A stretch of 64,000 bases of DNA from Pogona vitticeps (Eukaryota; Chordata; Lepidosauria; Squamata; Agamidae). Of the stretch, positions 1-13,500 are shown in pieces. The stretch covers positions 23,004,747-23,068,746 of the forward strand of contig NC_135794.1 in the NCBI RefSeq assembly GCF_051106095.1, in the 5' to 3' direction. Position 1 is the stretch's first letter. Each line of letters opens with the position of its first letter. A program made the translations under genes and the position numbers. The notes under the pieces are model-generated. The model was not told the origin of the DNA. It did no database searches and saw nothing but the letters and a program-made list of their open reading frames with translations.

Positions 1-290
1 ATTCAGTCTTACAATGTTTTCCCTCTCTAATCGGTTTTGTTCATCACATAACAATAGATGGAAAATATTTGGTTCGGCGGGACACTGAAGCGGGTGGGTC
101 TGCCTTCAAGAATTTTTATAAGTGTTAGATAGAAGCCAGAAAGATGCTTCTCATCATGATTGCGCCTCGGCTCACATCCTACACAGAAACATTCATGGTA
201 AACACTGGTATCAGTCAACCTCCAGCTTTCTCTGCTTTTTCACAAGGTGTAACAGCGCAAACCCAACACAACAACCAGCAGCACTAACTA

Positions 291-688
291 CAGTGGTGCC
301 CCGCTTGACGACAATAATCTGTTCCAGCGAAATCGCTGTAGAGTGAAATCATCGTCAAGCGAAAGTAAAAAACCCATTAGAATGCATTAAAAACCAGTTA
401 ATGCGTTCTAATAGGGGAAATACCTCATCGTCCAGTGAAGATCCTCCATAGGGTGGCCATTTTCCGGTGCCTGTAAAGCGAGGAATCTGTCCTAAACACA
501 GCGGGGAGCCATTTTGCACAGCGGGGAGCCATTTTGCGACCCACCGATCAGCTGTTTTAAAACCATCGCTAAGCGAAAAATCAGTTCCCTAAGCAGGGAA
601 GCGATCATCGTTAAGTGAAAAACCCCTTTGAATCATCTTAAAGCGCATTCATCGACAAGCAGGGTAATTGTCAAATGGGGAGCCACTG
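291..688. mobile_element. Palindromic Tc1/mariner-superfamily (pogo/Tigger-like) MITE, copy 1
   Basis: Begins CAGTGGTGCCCCGC and ends GGGAGCCACTG, flanked by TA on both sides, as for Tc1/mariner insertions. Inside are partly self-complementary arms (cgctaagcga-like words) and no transposase. Shares ends with the copies at 26598 and 32708. Confidence 0.7.
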
Positions 689-1659
689 TAGTTTCCTCGC
701 AACAGTGATGCTGAAACCTATTGCCTCCTATTCCATAGAAGTCTATAACCTTGGGTTACTCTTTTAAATTTCGGACTAAAATCCAGAGTGGATTCACTGC
801 CTCAGCAAAACTGGAGTCCCCGGCCTCCGTTCTTGTCTCCTTCTGCTAACCCTCCACAGGGCTGTGCAATTTGGGGGGGGGACCCCTCTGGGTTCAGCCC
901 TGTTTCTTCCGACCGTAAATAGTGGGTCAAGTCCACACCCCTTGCTGCGCCCGGGCCTCTCCGTGGAAACGCGCAATTCCACGAAAGTGGTAATCCTTCT
1001 AAAATCCATGTTAATATACACAATTATACTTTTCAAGTGTCGGTGAGGAAGAGAAGACAAGCTTCCGTATCGAGGCCAAGAATCCAGACGATGGAGCCGT
1101 ACCAATACGTTGGCTTGTTTTTCCCCCTCAAAGTATTAGAAAACCTGCTAGGTTATGAATTGATTAATTCCTGGCCATTTTCTTTATTTCTTGTGAGTCA
1201 TGGGTTTGGAAGGGGAATAGAGCTAATAGATTTTCCAGTGTGGTGGCAGGGCTTATGTGTGCATCACCTTTACATTATCTGTTTCTTATTATTTTAAGAA
1301 CCTCAAATCCACACCTTTTTCTTTCCAATATTTCCTTCGTCACACGATTCGTTTTTCCAGCTCGCTTTAATTTAGGGCATTGTGGTCCTTGGCCTGCCGT
1401 GCTCTCCCGCCACCCACACCCTCTCCCGTCAACGCCTCTTGCTCTCAGAGGTAGCACCTCGTAGCCGTTTTGGGTGGGCTGTGTGGTGCAGTGGTCTCAT
1501 CCGGTGTCCTCTGTGATCTCTGATTATCGGGGCTTGTCCACGGTGACTAACCCTAAAAGGAGAACATAACGCTGATATGATGGAGCAGGGCAAATGCTTC
1601 TGTCATTGCTTATGAAGAATGCTGCCAACCTGCCTTTTAGGGCAAAGCATTCACAAGAC

Positions 1660-1800
1660 AAGTTAATGCTGGGTAGCTCAGCAGCTTAGGCATCTGACTG
1701 CGGAGTCAAAGGTTGGGAGTTTGATTCCCCCACGGGCCTCCTTGACAAAGGCTTTCAACTTTGCAGTCTTGAGATGAGGATGATGATATAATGCAGAAAA
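1660..1800 (+). mobile_element. tRNA-derived SINE, short-tail type
   Basis: Head GGGTAGCTCAGCAGCTTAGG (A-box) and GGTTGGGAGTTTGATTCCCC (B-box), then CCTCCTTGACAAAGGCT and a GATGATGATA tail. Not a tRNA gene: no acceptor stem and a SINE body follows. Confidence 0.65.
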
Positions 1801-3852
1801 GAAATAAGTCAGCAAACTTAACAGATAGTATAGTCTAAAATGCAAGTTTGAAAGAATTGGGAAGAAAGGTGAGATAGAAATAAAATGAATAAAAAGATGG
1901 ATGGATGACAATGGCTTTCCTCCCCAAATTACCCCAGTGAAAGGGGGGGGGGTTGTAATAGCCAGGATTTTTTGTGACAAAGAATTGGTCTGGTCCCTGC
2001 TCCATTCCAGTGCTCAAAATAAAATTTCTGGACTCAAAACGGTGCAGTAAAAGGTGTTTAGCTTTTGCCCCGGAATTCAGTCAGTAGCTTGGCCACTTCT
2101 CGTTAAATAATAAAGCAGATTCTATAGAGTTGAAGTCTGCTGAACCCTTTATTAGTTGTGGAGCCCCAAATTGCAGATCATTAACCTGTACTTCGTTACA
2201 AGCCTGGACATCAAGCCTGTGTTTTTCTTCTTTTTCATTTTTTCACAGTATCTGGAAAAGGCCTGACGGTCCATTAAAAAGCACTTTAATTGTTTACAGC
2301 TGCATTCAGTTCAACAACAACTTGAGCTCCTGTGCATTTCACCAGAATCTCATGGACATCAATGACGCCAGTAGCCATAGTGTGTAGAGTCTCCGATACA
2401 CACACACTCAAACACACATCCCTCACTATATATAAGGGGTTAATAACTTTTGAATTAAATTGCTTAGTGATCACTGGCCAACTTTCTAATTAACTTGACT
2501 AATATACCAAAGCGCATTTTCGAAAGCTCAATCATGCTTCTGTGACTCGAGTCTCTCCCCCCCCCCAAAAAAAAAATCATCTCAGGGGGAAACAGAGTTT
2601 TAAATAGCTTAAAATCGCTCAAGCATTTTTAGGAAGTTTATAGCCTCTGCTTTTCGTTTGAGAAATCTGATTGCTTAAAGACTTTGAAGGCCAGTGGAGA
2701 GATAATGCTTGGTGTCCCAAACAGCCCTCCTTGTGTAACTCTCGAGGTACTAAAAATAGGCTTTTGACGTGCCTTTGTGTCCTGCTGTTGTTTATAACAT
2801 TAAATCCCACTAAAAGGTTGAAAGCAAATAAAATTTAATGAAACGCCCACATGTTTTTTCGGTCGGCTGCTTCCTTTCCAACATGACAAAATGTGCTGGG
2901 GATTTGTTTTTGTTGTTGAAGAAAGTATGGAGTTCTTGTTTTACAGTAAAAAAAGAAAAAAATAATAAATAAAGGGAACAACTGTTTTGGTGAAGGAAGC
3001 CTGAGGATGCTGTAAGGATGGCCGTGTCAGAGATGACCTTTATCTTGATTAGAGTCTAATGAAAGTGCCTTTTGACCCTCAGGAAGTGCCCCCCCCCAGA
3101 CACCCATAGAAAGAACAAAACATTAAACCCAAATTAAACAGACCAGACAATGAAGAAAGTGATTATTTTTTTAAAAAGGAACAGGATCTAACCTTTGATG
3201 TATTTTTTCCCCAAAAAAGCACCACAAGCTGAATGGAACTCGATTTTTTGAGTAGGTCCTTGAAACTTTAACAGAGAAGAGGCTGGACGGTCTTGGGAGA
3301 GCAAGAAAATGCCTCTGTTTCCCGATTTTGGCAGGCTGAGGGAAAGGACATCTTATTTTTATAAGATGTCCGTTGGGAGATTTAAAATCAAATCCATGCA
3401 TTTCCAGCTGGTACAAAGTCCCTCTGGCTCTGTCGGCAGGTGTTTCCGTACACGTGCTACGCACGCGAGAGGTGAAACCCAATAATGGGTCACAGTTAGA
3501 GTAGGCTTCTTGAATCAGTGGGGATTTGGGAGTCAAGTTTAGCATAAGTTCTGTTGATTCAATGGGTCTACTCTGGTTGCAACTCCTTATGGGGCTTCAG
3601 CCCATATATTTTTTTCCCACCAGGAGCAGAAAAGCCATTCACTCTGTCTCTTGCCCTTTGAATTGCATGTGTGTGCATGTGTGCATATGTGTGTATGTGT
3701 GTGTATATGTCCATGTGTATGCACATACTGGTATTAATTTAAAGTTATTCTACAAGGACCCACTTCTGTGGCTCCACCAAGGTTCATTCTCCTCTCTCAT
3801 CTGATATTTTGGCCCTTAAACCTTGGGGGAGGGAGGGAGGAACTGAGAGATT

Positions 3853-4021
3853 GGATGGATGGATGGATGGATGGATGGATGGATGGATGGATGGATGGAT
3901 GGATGGATGGATGGATGGATGGATGGATGGATGGATGGATGGATGGATGGATGGATGGATGGATGGATGGATGGATGGATGGATGGATGGATGGATGGAT
4001 GGATGGATGGATGGATGGATG
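3853..4021 (+). repeat. (GGAT)n microsatellite, 42 pure units
   Basis: About 168 bases of uninterrupted GGAT. Both strands are open in several frames only because the unit contains no stop. Confidence 0.98.
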
Positions 4022-4440
4022 TCCACAGATGATCCCCAAAGCTGTTGGGATGTAAACATGGATGCATGAGAGCTCACATGTAGATCTTGCAGTGAAGAAA
4101 ACAAGGCTGTGCAAGGCTGTGGCAGACTTAACTAATAGGCTTACTGGTCAGCCAGAAAGAGTCTTCCCTAGAGGGAAATGTGTATACTTCATTTTCCTCA
4201 GAAGGAAATAATGAACCCATTTCCTTCCAGCCACCCACCTCACTGGGTGGTTTGAGATCCACCGCTCTCCTACAGTCTAACAGGCCTTGAGTGGCAGCTG
4301 TGGGGAAACGGGGCAGGTGGGTGGCGGCGCGTCCGTCCTTTGGCTCTTGAGTCCTTTATAATTCAGGCAGGCTTCCCATGCCATTGGTTGAACTTGTAGT
4401 ATGATAACGATGGCATTGTTTTGTTTTGTTTTGTTTTTAG

Positions 4441-4517
4441 GAATAACTATACCGGAAGAAGATGCCGAGGTGGGGCAAGGTAGCAAATATTGTCTGGTGG
4501 CAATTGGGAGGCTGCAG
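4441..4517 (+). CDS. ARNT2: ARNT2 exon: [24 protein letters not shown] segment
   Basis: Acceptor after a (TTTTG)n tract ending in TTTTTAG; donor GTAAAA. The exon enters with two bases of a split Gly codon and ends in phase 0. It encodes the linker between PAS-A and PAS-B and differs from human by only one or two residues (Asp to Glu in EEDAEVG). It is the most 5' coding exon found in the window. Confidence 0.96.
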
Positions 4518-7500
4518 GTAAAAATTGTTGTTGTTATCTTGATATGTGAATGCATTTTTCTAATTCAATGCTTTGGAGTGTCGAACTTATTTAAAATTCC
4601 AACTCGGATGAAGACACCTGGTTTCAACAAGATGGTTATTCAAATCCTACAGTGCCAGTTTTATCATGAGGATATGAGCAATCCTACGCTCATATCCTCA
4701 TCCTAAAACCATTTTGCCCCTATTTCCGGGGAGGGCAGCAGCTTCTGCACACATTATTTCAGCAACTGTTGGGTTATCAACAATCTCAGGTCACTGGAAA
4801 TCAGTAAAACTCTGTGTTCCGGTCCGTCTTAGCTGGAGGGCAGCTGCATGCATGAAACAGGCTGCACAGATGATACGTGAGGATGACTGTGTATTGCTTC
4901 TCAAAATGTTGTCCCTCGAGCTATGCAGATCTTTCAGCCCTACATGCCTGTATGGAATGTTATAGCGCTATATGCCAATATGGAAAGCAAGTTACGCTTC
5001 TCACCGGATGACCAACCGTAAAATCGAAGCAGGCAAATTCATCTCATGTGAATTGGGGTAAACTCGTGTTGGACTAGACAGGCATTTTTTTTAGCTCTTG
5101 TGGAAACCATTTCTCATTGCATGTGAACTGTCTTGTCTAGTTTGGCCCTGCATTTGAAAACCTGTAGCCTGGGCTTCATCTGTTGGTTCCTACGATTTAG
5201 TAGATGTCCTCCTTGGAAACTCAGTGGATCTTGGCGTTGTAGCCTTAATTCTATGAAAAGTCAAACCTGGAGACGTTCCAAAGGGGGTGGAGAAGGACAG
5301 GAGTGGGGGGGGGTTCTTTGGCCCATGAGACAGCTGCCAAAACAAGCCGTGATCCAGAAATTACTATTTGCATCCTATAGCGCAAGGAAAATAGCGCTTA
5401 GCTAAGAACAACCATGAGTGACAGAAGAAGCTACAGTTTTCAGTGGGGGTTGCTGTTATGATGTGCCGTCAAGTCGCCTCTAACTTACGAGTAGGGGCAG
5501 GCTTAATCACGGAAAAGTTCCAGGGGGTGCAAAGAGCTTAAATGATGAGCTGTTTTATGCCCCAGGAAGTCAATCATTCAGCTGGAATGGGGTTGACCTC
5601 CTTACTCCCTGCACTGGCGTTTTGACATTTTTGCCGATCAGGGGACATTCTTAAAGAAGAGAAAAGAAAGACTGTACGTGCCGGTTTTGCCTGAGAAAAT
5701 GACTAGGCCCAACGGGGCATCGGGGAAGATCAATCTTGCTCAGGAGCGTGGAGAAGAAATAACTGATTTTCTCATGAAGTTTTCTGTTCTGTCATTACTC
5801 AAGATCGGTCCCTGATACAAGGAGCAACAGAACGTTCCTTTGGAGTTTGGGCAATGTAGGTTTTATCATGTCAGTTCCTGGAACTCTGATTCAAATAGAG
5901 TATTAGACAAGAGATCTGTAATTTGACCAAGGAGCATTATTATGAAGTATATGCACGGGTCTGGTTAGGTAGATAACACGAACCCATGCTTTTCTGCTAA
6001 AGGTAGGCATGAATCAAACTGGACCAAGCTGGTTTGGTTTGTAGTTCGATTCGTGCCACCCATTTTGCCGAAATGAAACGAAGCACCAAAATTATTTTTG
6101 TTCGGCACTTTGCTTTCCTTCTGCAAAACAAATGTCCACCCACCCCCTTCCCGCTGCCCCATTGACTCTCTACCTGGTCCTGCCACCTCCTCCGTTGCCA
6201 CCCATCTTTAGAGACATCAGCCTAGCTTCCCTTCCAGAAGCAGCGGTGTCATAGGAGCAGGTAAGCCTCCCCCACCACCAGAAACAAACCGGGTTGCGAA
6301 TCGGTTCAGTTCTCTGGCTGGTTCATGTCCAGAATGATCTAGAATCTGGAACTATATTTCTCTTTCGCACACACTTTTTGATATACTTTATGAAGAGGTG
6401 AGAGGAGTCCATGTCTAATTTGAAACTGACCATCTCTCTCAGCTATGTCAGCATGCAAGTGAACTGTGGCTGTCTGGAACCACTGTTTGATTCTAGCTAG
6501 CTCACATCCACTGTAGTCAAAATAACAGGGTGGGTTAATTGAACTGATATTTTCCTTGTGTGTATAAAGGAGAGGAGGAATCCCCAGCAAGCAGGTGGGC
6601 TCAGTCCTAGAGCAGAAAACCCTGATTTGTCCATTGTTCTGAATTGATCTTAAATCTGCCTCTCCATTTCCCACCCCCCTCCCTGCAAGATGCCAGGAAA
6701 CTGGGCACCTTTGCACCAGGGTCATACTGATATAGTGTTCAGTCTCATTAAGTAGTGGCTGATTTGCCAACAGAAACTTGATGCGTTGGTTCTTTCCAGA
6801 GTAGACCATTTCCCATCCTCTCTCTCCCAGGTAACCAGCTCTCCCGTCTGCATGGACATGAACGGCATGTCTGTCCCCACGGAGTTCTTATCCAGACACA
6901 ACTCTGATGGGATCATCACCTTTGTGGACCCGAGATGCATCAGCGTGATCGGCTACCAACCCCAGGTCTGTTCACTGTCAGTAAAACAGAGACGAAGCCA
7001 GCCATTTTCTCTGTCAAGGAGCTGTAAGCAGGGAGCAAGGCGCTTGAGATCTGTTGCTACATGATCCCATAACATCTCCTAGGACCAGCACCTTCACAGA
7101 GAGATTTAGTCCTTTCAAAATGATCTTTTAGTGATGCTGGCTTGCTTGCTCCCTTCCTTTTCTTTCATTCCTTTTCCTTTTTTAAATTTTCCTTTTTAAA
7201 ATTTCCTTCCTTTCATTCTTATATCCCCCCCCCATCTCTTCCTCTCTGTTTCTCCTTGGAAAAACCATGCACTATAGCAAATGGCGCACATAATTGGCTT
7301 AGTTTACATCAGAGATGAGAGAAGTTACTTTTTGGGCCACTAACACCCACAATTTTATGACCCCCTTAGTTTTGGGGAGATGAAACCTCAACACATAACT
7401 TTCCCCGTCAGTGATTCCATTTTGTTTATAGACTATGGGAGCTGGTTGCTACCTACATCTGACATGGGTTAATGACAGTGGGGTGCATCGATCGTAATGT

Positions 7501-10500
7501 GTGGATTCTACACAGTCCTTCTCTAGTCTCTTGCCTTCTCTTGTTCTGGCCTGCAGTTTACATCGGCCATACCCAACATGTCCAATGCCACTGATGATGG
7601 GAGTTGTAATCCACATCATCTCAGGGAGACACCCGTTTGGGTCAGATTGGGCTACCTAGTTGAAGCTAATTCAAACTAGCCTTCTGGTGCCCTAACCTAA
7701 CATATTTTTTACAACTAGATGCTAGGTTTCTGCCCCAGTCTCCCATTAAACATGTCCTGTAGGATTTGTATATATAGTGACTTTTTCCTCTTCCTATCTC
7801 TCCCCGTCCCCTCTGTTTTCATGAATGGTTGACTAGGATCTTTTGGGAAAAGACATTTTGGAATTTTGCCATCCAGAAGATCAAAGCCATTTGAGAGAAA
7901 GCTTCCAACAGGTAAGACGCTGCTTATTAGTTCAGCTTGGATTCATCACCACTACCATCCAGCTCCTAACCCTTTAAGCTTAAAGCTGTTGAGTTGTGTT
8001 GTCAAAATGTGTGATGTAGATAAAATTCAAAGGTAGAACTTCCAAGGCTGTTTATAGTCATGTCAAGTCATGTTCATTGAAGCAGAACAAGGAGCCATGA
8101 TAGAGCCAACATTAACATTCATAAAAGATACATATTCAGTGACTCTTCAGGAGAAGACCATCTTGATGTTCATTCGTGCTTGTTCCGTTAATGCGTTCTC
8201 ACATTTATACTTTGATATCCGCCATCCACAAAGCGGGGACTTTCTTCCCCTCCTTGTGTCAGCCTCTGTGATACCAAAGACCTCCTCCTGATAGTTTTCC
8301 AGCCATCCAGAGCAGATTTTTTAGGTTGGTTGAGGAAGCAGAAGAGTTTGACGAAGCCATGAGATCCAGTGGAAATGAAGGATTGGATTTTGGCCATCAT
8401 TTTGCAAAAGGAACCCTTCTGTTTTCTGGCTCAATCGGTGTGTACCTCAAAGAAGCCAAACAACAGAAGCACTCAAGAAGACAAAACAAGCAAACAAATA
8501 TCATGAAACCCTTGTCATCAAAAAGTGGCCCACCCAAAGGCCATCAGGGAAGAAGTGAGGTGGACACCTCTTCAGGATGAGAGAGAGAGTGTGCTGTTTT
8601 AAGCTGTGACAACAAAAGTACAATGTCCAGCTCAAAGGAAGTAATAATATCACTCTGTACTGCTTTGATCAAACTTCAGCTGGAGGATTTTGTCCAGTGC
8701 TGGGCAGAAGAGCTTAAGAAGGATGTCGACGACCCGGAACATGTCAGAGGAAGTCAGCTAAGATGGTCATGAGTCTGGCAACTGAGCCAGATATGGTTGA
8801 GAGAACTTGGTACATTCAACCTAGAGAAGGAAAGATCAGGAGATGGCATGATAGCCATCTTCAAGTATCTGAAGGACTGCTACATGGTAGATGGAGTGAA
8901 CTTGCTTTGGATAGCTCTGCTGGGTTAGGAGCTCAACCAGTGGATTCCAATAACAAGAAAAGAGGTGGCATCTAAACCTTAGGAAAAGAATCCTAATGGT
9001 GGATCTGCTCCTCGGTGGGACAGCCACCCTGGAAGGTGACCTCTCCTTCGTTGGAGAACTTTACACAGAGTTTGGGCGGCCACCAGACAGGGGGGGCTTA
9101 GCTGTAGATTTATTGCCTCTCAACTCTATATTTCTGTGATGCAATCAGAGAGAAGATCCCTCCCCTGTTGCCATCCACTGTACTTCCGACAGTACAACTC
9201 TGAGCAGAACACTTAGAAGCCAAGAACAACAACGGAACAAAACAAGGACATATTTTCAAATGAGTGTTGGCTCAACGCTCATGAAAGGAACCAAGCTTTT
9301 TTCCCCTGCCAATTTTGATTGGACCCTACACAGCTTAAATTCTCAGTTACTTTGCTTGGAAATGCCACCCATCCTATATAGTTGATCATCTTCTTCTTTT
9401 AATAATCATTTGCTTACAACAGTGAAGACTAAATGTACGTCTCCTTAATGCTTTGGTTCTGGAAACAAATAATTCAAGCACAGCAGAAAATCCTACACGT
9501 TACAACCATATGAAAGCAATTTCCAGGCTAACTCGGGGCTTCCAGAACATGATCAGAATTCACATCTTTGTCAAATAAATAAATTCGTTCAGATTGACCC
9601 AGCATATATTTTGCCAGGGAGCTTGGCGTGTGAACAACCTGCCCCCTTCCAATGCCATATTTAGCATTGACTCACGTTGCCTATCAGTCTTCCTGTTTTT
9701 CCAGCTGAAATGTTGGATCGCTATCTTGAAATACGTTGAGTGTGCAAAATCTTTTTTCCATACATTCCCTGTTAGTATTTTTATGGTGTTTATTTTTCTT
9801 TTTTTGGCCTTTCCCAAAACTGGCACACCGCGTGTCAGAAATGCACATCACAAAAAGGAGATGTGGAGATTTCATCCGGGCGTGAATTTCCAGATTGCTG
9901 TCGCACATGCCATTTGGAATCCCAGCGAACGGGCAATAGCCTTCAGCATCCAACTCCTCATTTCCGACGAGCTGTCATTATTTCACAGAGGGCCAAGTCG
10001 ATATAAGTTGTCATTCCCCATTTAGACTAAGAAGCCTTCCGCTGTCACGTATGGCTGCCAAACTAATGTGCATCACCATTTCCTCCTTCGTGTGGCTCAC
10101 CAGCTTGCTGTTTTGCCGAAAGGGAGACTGTTAACCATGCTTCTCTGTGCCTTTCTTGGTCTGACCTCAGACAGTTGGCTTCAATCACAACTTTGCACTC
10201 AAGTAGCGACTCTTCTTTAAAATTCAGGGGGTGGAGTTGTTTGGTTTGTTTTTTTGCTGTAAGCTGATAGAAAATTCCCAAAACCTTTCCTTATATTTGA
10301 GTAATTTATCTATGGGAAATATAATCGTTTATGCTCTGCAGCATGAAAGTAATTACTATGAAAAATGCACATTGTGCCATTGCATTTAAGAGATGCAGTG
10401 GCTCTCTCTATATTTAATCATTCTGATGGCTGAGGTTTGTTATCCCAGGGCCTTCCAGAAGACAATGGTGATCCTCTCATCAAAAGCTCTCTGGTCATTT

Positions 10501-13500
10501 ATTTGCTGTTCCAAGATTAAACTTGTAATTGGGCCGTTCTGAATTACTTGACTGTTATCAGTCGATACCATCCAGGAAAGGGAGTTTGCAGGGCTTGGCC
10601 GGGGGCCATGATCTCTTCCTGGGTTTGCACTTCCCGATAAAGATAAAGCTATTGGTCAGGGTGGGGTGGGGTGGGAGAGAAATCAGCTCTGAGCAGAACA
10701 CTTAGAAGCCAAGAACAACAACGAGGATTTTGCTTCAAAGCTTGGAGAAGGTGGTTATTTCATTTCCCTTCGGAAGCTCATCGCGCAGAAATGGACGCAC
10801 ACAAGCTGTTAACGTTTATGATCTGACTGCCGGGTGTGGCAGTCAAGAGTGGCTGGAGAAAGAGGAGATGGATTGAAGCTGAAGCTTGATTGTAAATGAA
10901 ACATTTGCTGTTGGTGGGTTGTGTTTTTTTTTAAATTCCCCCAAACCAATGATTTCTGGGAATTGTAAAAGCATCTTGCTTCTTTGCCTTTCCTGCTGGG
11001 ACTAGGTGTTCTGGTTTGCTAGCAGCAAAAATTGGACGTAAGGCAATACAGATAATGAGTTGTTTGTAATCAATTCTTTTTTTTCCCCTCTGCAGTAACT
11101 GTAATGAAGTTGCACTCTGTGACTTTATGAGGGATAGCATCAAAGCAAAACAAAGTGTGCTGCTTACATACCTCCCCATAGCACTTAAAGAATTCTCTGG
11201 GGAGTTTTACCCTTTAATTATGCAGGCTATGCATTGCACATACCCACCCAGCAAGCTGGTACACTCGTTTTACCGACCTTGGAATGATGGAAGCCCGAGT
11301 CAACCTTGATCCGGCTACCTGAGCCCTTTCTGATTTCAACTTTTTATTTCCTTTTATTAGGCTTTTTTTTAAAAAGCATGCAGTTGGAAAAAATAATGTG
11401 CAGTTGGAAAAAAATAATGTGCAGTTGGAAAAAAATAATATGCAGTTGGGGAAAAAATGACCAGTTGGGAAAAATATGTGCAGTGGGAAGATGTGCAGTT
11501 GGAAACAGACAGAGATAAACTCAGAAGAAATGGGGTGACTATAATAGTGAGGCATCAGGGTTTATCTCTCAGTTTCCAATTGCATTTTTTTCCTGACTCC
11601 ACATTTTGCGTCCACCTTCACACTAAAAAAAACTGCCTTTCATAATGGCAAGTATGCAGCCTCACTAAATAGTGGAGGAAGAACCTCCCGTAGCTCAAAA
11701 GCTGACCCATTCTGGCCCTCGTGCTTAACCAGGAAGCTCACTATTGTTATTGAGCCTGATCTACCTCGCAAGCTTGTTGTGAAGACGAAAAACAGATTAC
11801 CTCCGTGGACAGACAAAGAATTTGTTGCAAATGTAATATGTTAAGAGCTTCTTCAGAAAAGCTTGCCTTGAAAACTCTAGGGCATGTCTTCTTTAGACAT
11901 GAAAAACCACGGAGAGGATGATTATGTGATTCTGCGCTATGACCTTTACATCAATAAAATCATCGGGTTGAAAATAGTCACTATGCCCACAATGTTAATT
12001 AGGTTGCCTCGTGCCCAGGATGTTTGAACGGTGAGTGAATGTTGAACATCAGTCATGCTGTTGATTACTAAATGTGCTTTCTAGGCATTTAAGTGACCTG
12101 AAACCTTGCTAAACGTGTTGCCACTCTCATCCGTGAGCAGCTGGTAGATATATTCCTCAAATTCTAGATGACAAAATTTCAGATACTGCTTCATGCATCA
12201 GTTGAAGGAGGCAACAGACATCACACTATGTGTTCAAATAAACATGGAAGTCTTTAAGGTACCACAGTACTCCTGGTTGTTTTTTAGGACTCCCTTGTAA
12301 CCATGTAGAGGTTGGCTTTGGATCTGGTCGCTGCCTCTAAGTGGATCGTCAGTTGTGGTTCTTAGTTGCCACCTCACCTTGACTTCTGTCATGGCTTCTG
12401 CAGGTTGTGAAGCTGAAAGGCCAGGTGTTGTCTGTGATGTATCGCTTTCGGATCAAAAACCGGGAGTGGATGTTGATCAGGACCAGCAGCTTCACCTTTC
12501 AGAACCCGTATTCCGACGAGATCGAGTATATCATCTGCACCAACACGAATGTAAAGTACGTGGCTTGTCCTTTATGTGTAGAAGATTCTAACAAGCTTGT
12601 CCTGGATTTAGAATTGATCTGTTACAAACCTTTACTGATGGGAAGACAGTGTTTAGTTTTTATTAAAAGCAAGTTTTCAGGGTGTTCAGAAACCCCTTGC
12701 TTTTCACTTTGCCCCCTGTCCCTTGGACCGGGAGCAAATCCTGTTCCGCAAAGAAGCTTGACTTGTCCGTTGATGGTCCCTGCATAATTGAACTTTGTCT
12801 CAACGATGCCTTCCAGACCAATTTTCTCTGAATGTTTAAAAACTGGGTGAAGGCTGAAGTGTTTCAGGGGGTTGTGGAGCAGGATGGGTTGCAACCATGT
12901 AGGTTTTTATTTGCTTGCTGTTTTCGGTCGACCACGGCTGATTCACTTCAGCCCGATATTTTGTTCCTCTAAGTGGTTTTTATGCCTGTGGTTTTATAGC
13001 CTGTGTGTTGTGCTTGTTTTTGCTCTTTTACTGTTCTGTTGTTGTGAACTACATGCCATCAGAAGGGCTTGACCGGGATCCAGAAAGGAGATATAAATTT
13101 GACAATAAATTACTGTCCGGTTCCATGTGGAGCAGAAGGCTCCGACATCCACAAACAAACTTCTCTTTCTGTATCATCTGGTGTTTAAATTAGGTGCTGC
13201 GCTCTGTGCCAGACCAGCTTGTTTCCTTCCAAGGCTGCATGTATAGGCATCGCAGGAGCGTCTGAGAGAAATGAATCGGCAGATCTTGTCATATTTATCC
13301 TCATTTGGCCTTGCCTGGCAAAACAGGCCTAACTTGTTACCCGAATATGGGGCTTGGCAGCAGGCAGATCTGCAGCCAAATACATTGCTGTTCTTCTCTT
13401 TTAAGGAATTGATGAAGGGGGTTATGACCTTGCTCCCTTTTTTTTTTCAGAAGAATACTGGCAGAGCTGCTGGAGAATTTAAAATAGTAGAAGGATGTAG

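Larger units (their letters stand above)
1..4440 (+). other. ARNT2 intron (3' part), repeats only
   Basis: No exon of ARNT2 or another gene is seen. It holds a TA-flanked hairpin transposon (291-688), a SINE (about 1660-1800), a TG-rich patch (3664-3725) and the (GGAT)n array (3853-4021). The rest is unrecognised unique DNA. Confidence 0.7.
4518..6830 (+). other. ARNT2 intron
   Basis: Non-coding. Holds a 14-bp-stem hairpin at 4666-4701, a minus-strand SINE tail fragment near 5450-5525 and a diverged hAT-like element at about 6001-6335. Confidence 0.65.
7912..12403 (+). other. ARNT2 intron (4.5 kb)
   Basis: Holds a CR1 LINE fragment (8630-9140), two copies of a 37-bp perfect direct repeat (9198 and 10687), a repeat-poor AT-rich block (about 9780-10620) and a minisatellite (11379-11507). 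No exon seen. Confidence 0.65.

Noticed and set aside
1680-1740. tRNA-like sequence with A and B boxes
   Set aside because: No complete cloverleaf; the same head recurs with SINE bodies.
3768-4114. Overlapping open frames of 80-106 codons on both strands (WMDG and SIHP repeats)
   Set aside because: They arise only because the GGAT unit has no stop in any frame; no splice or start context.
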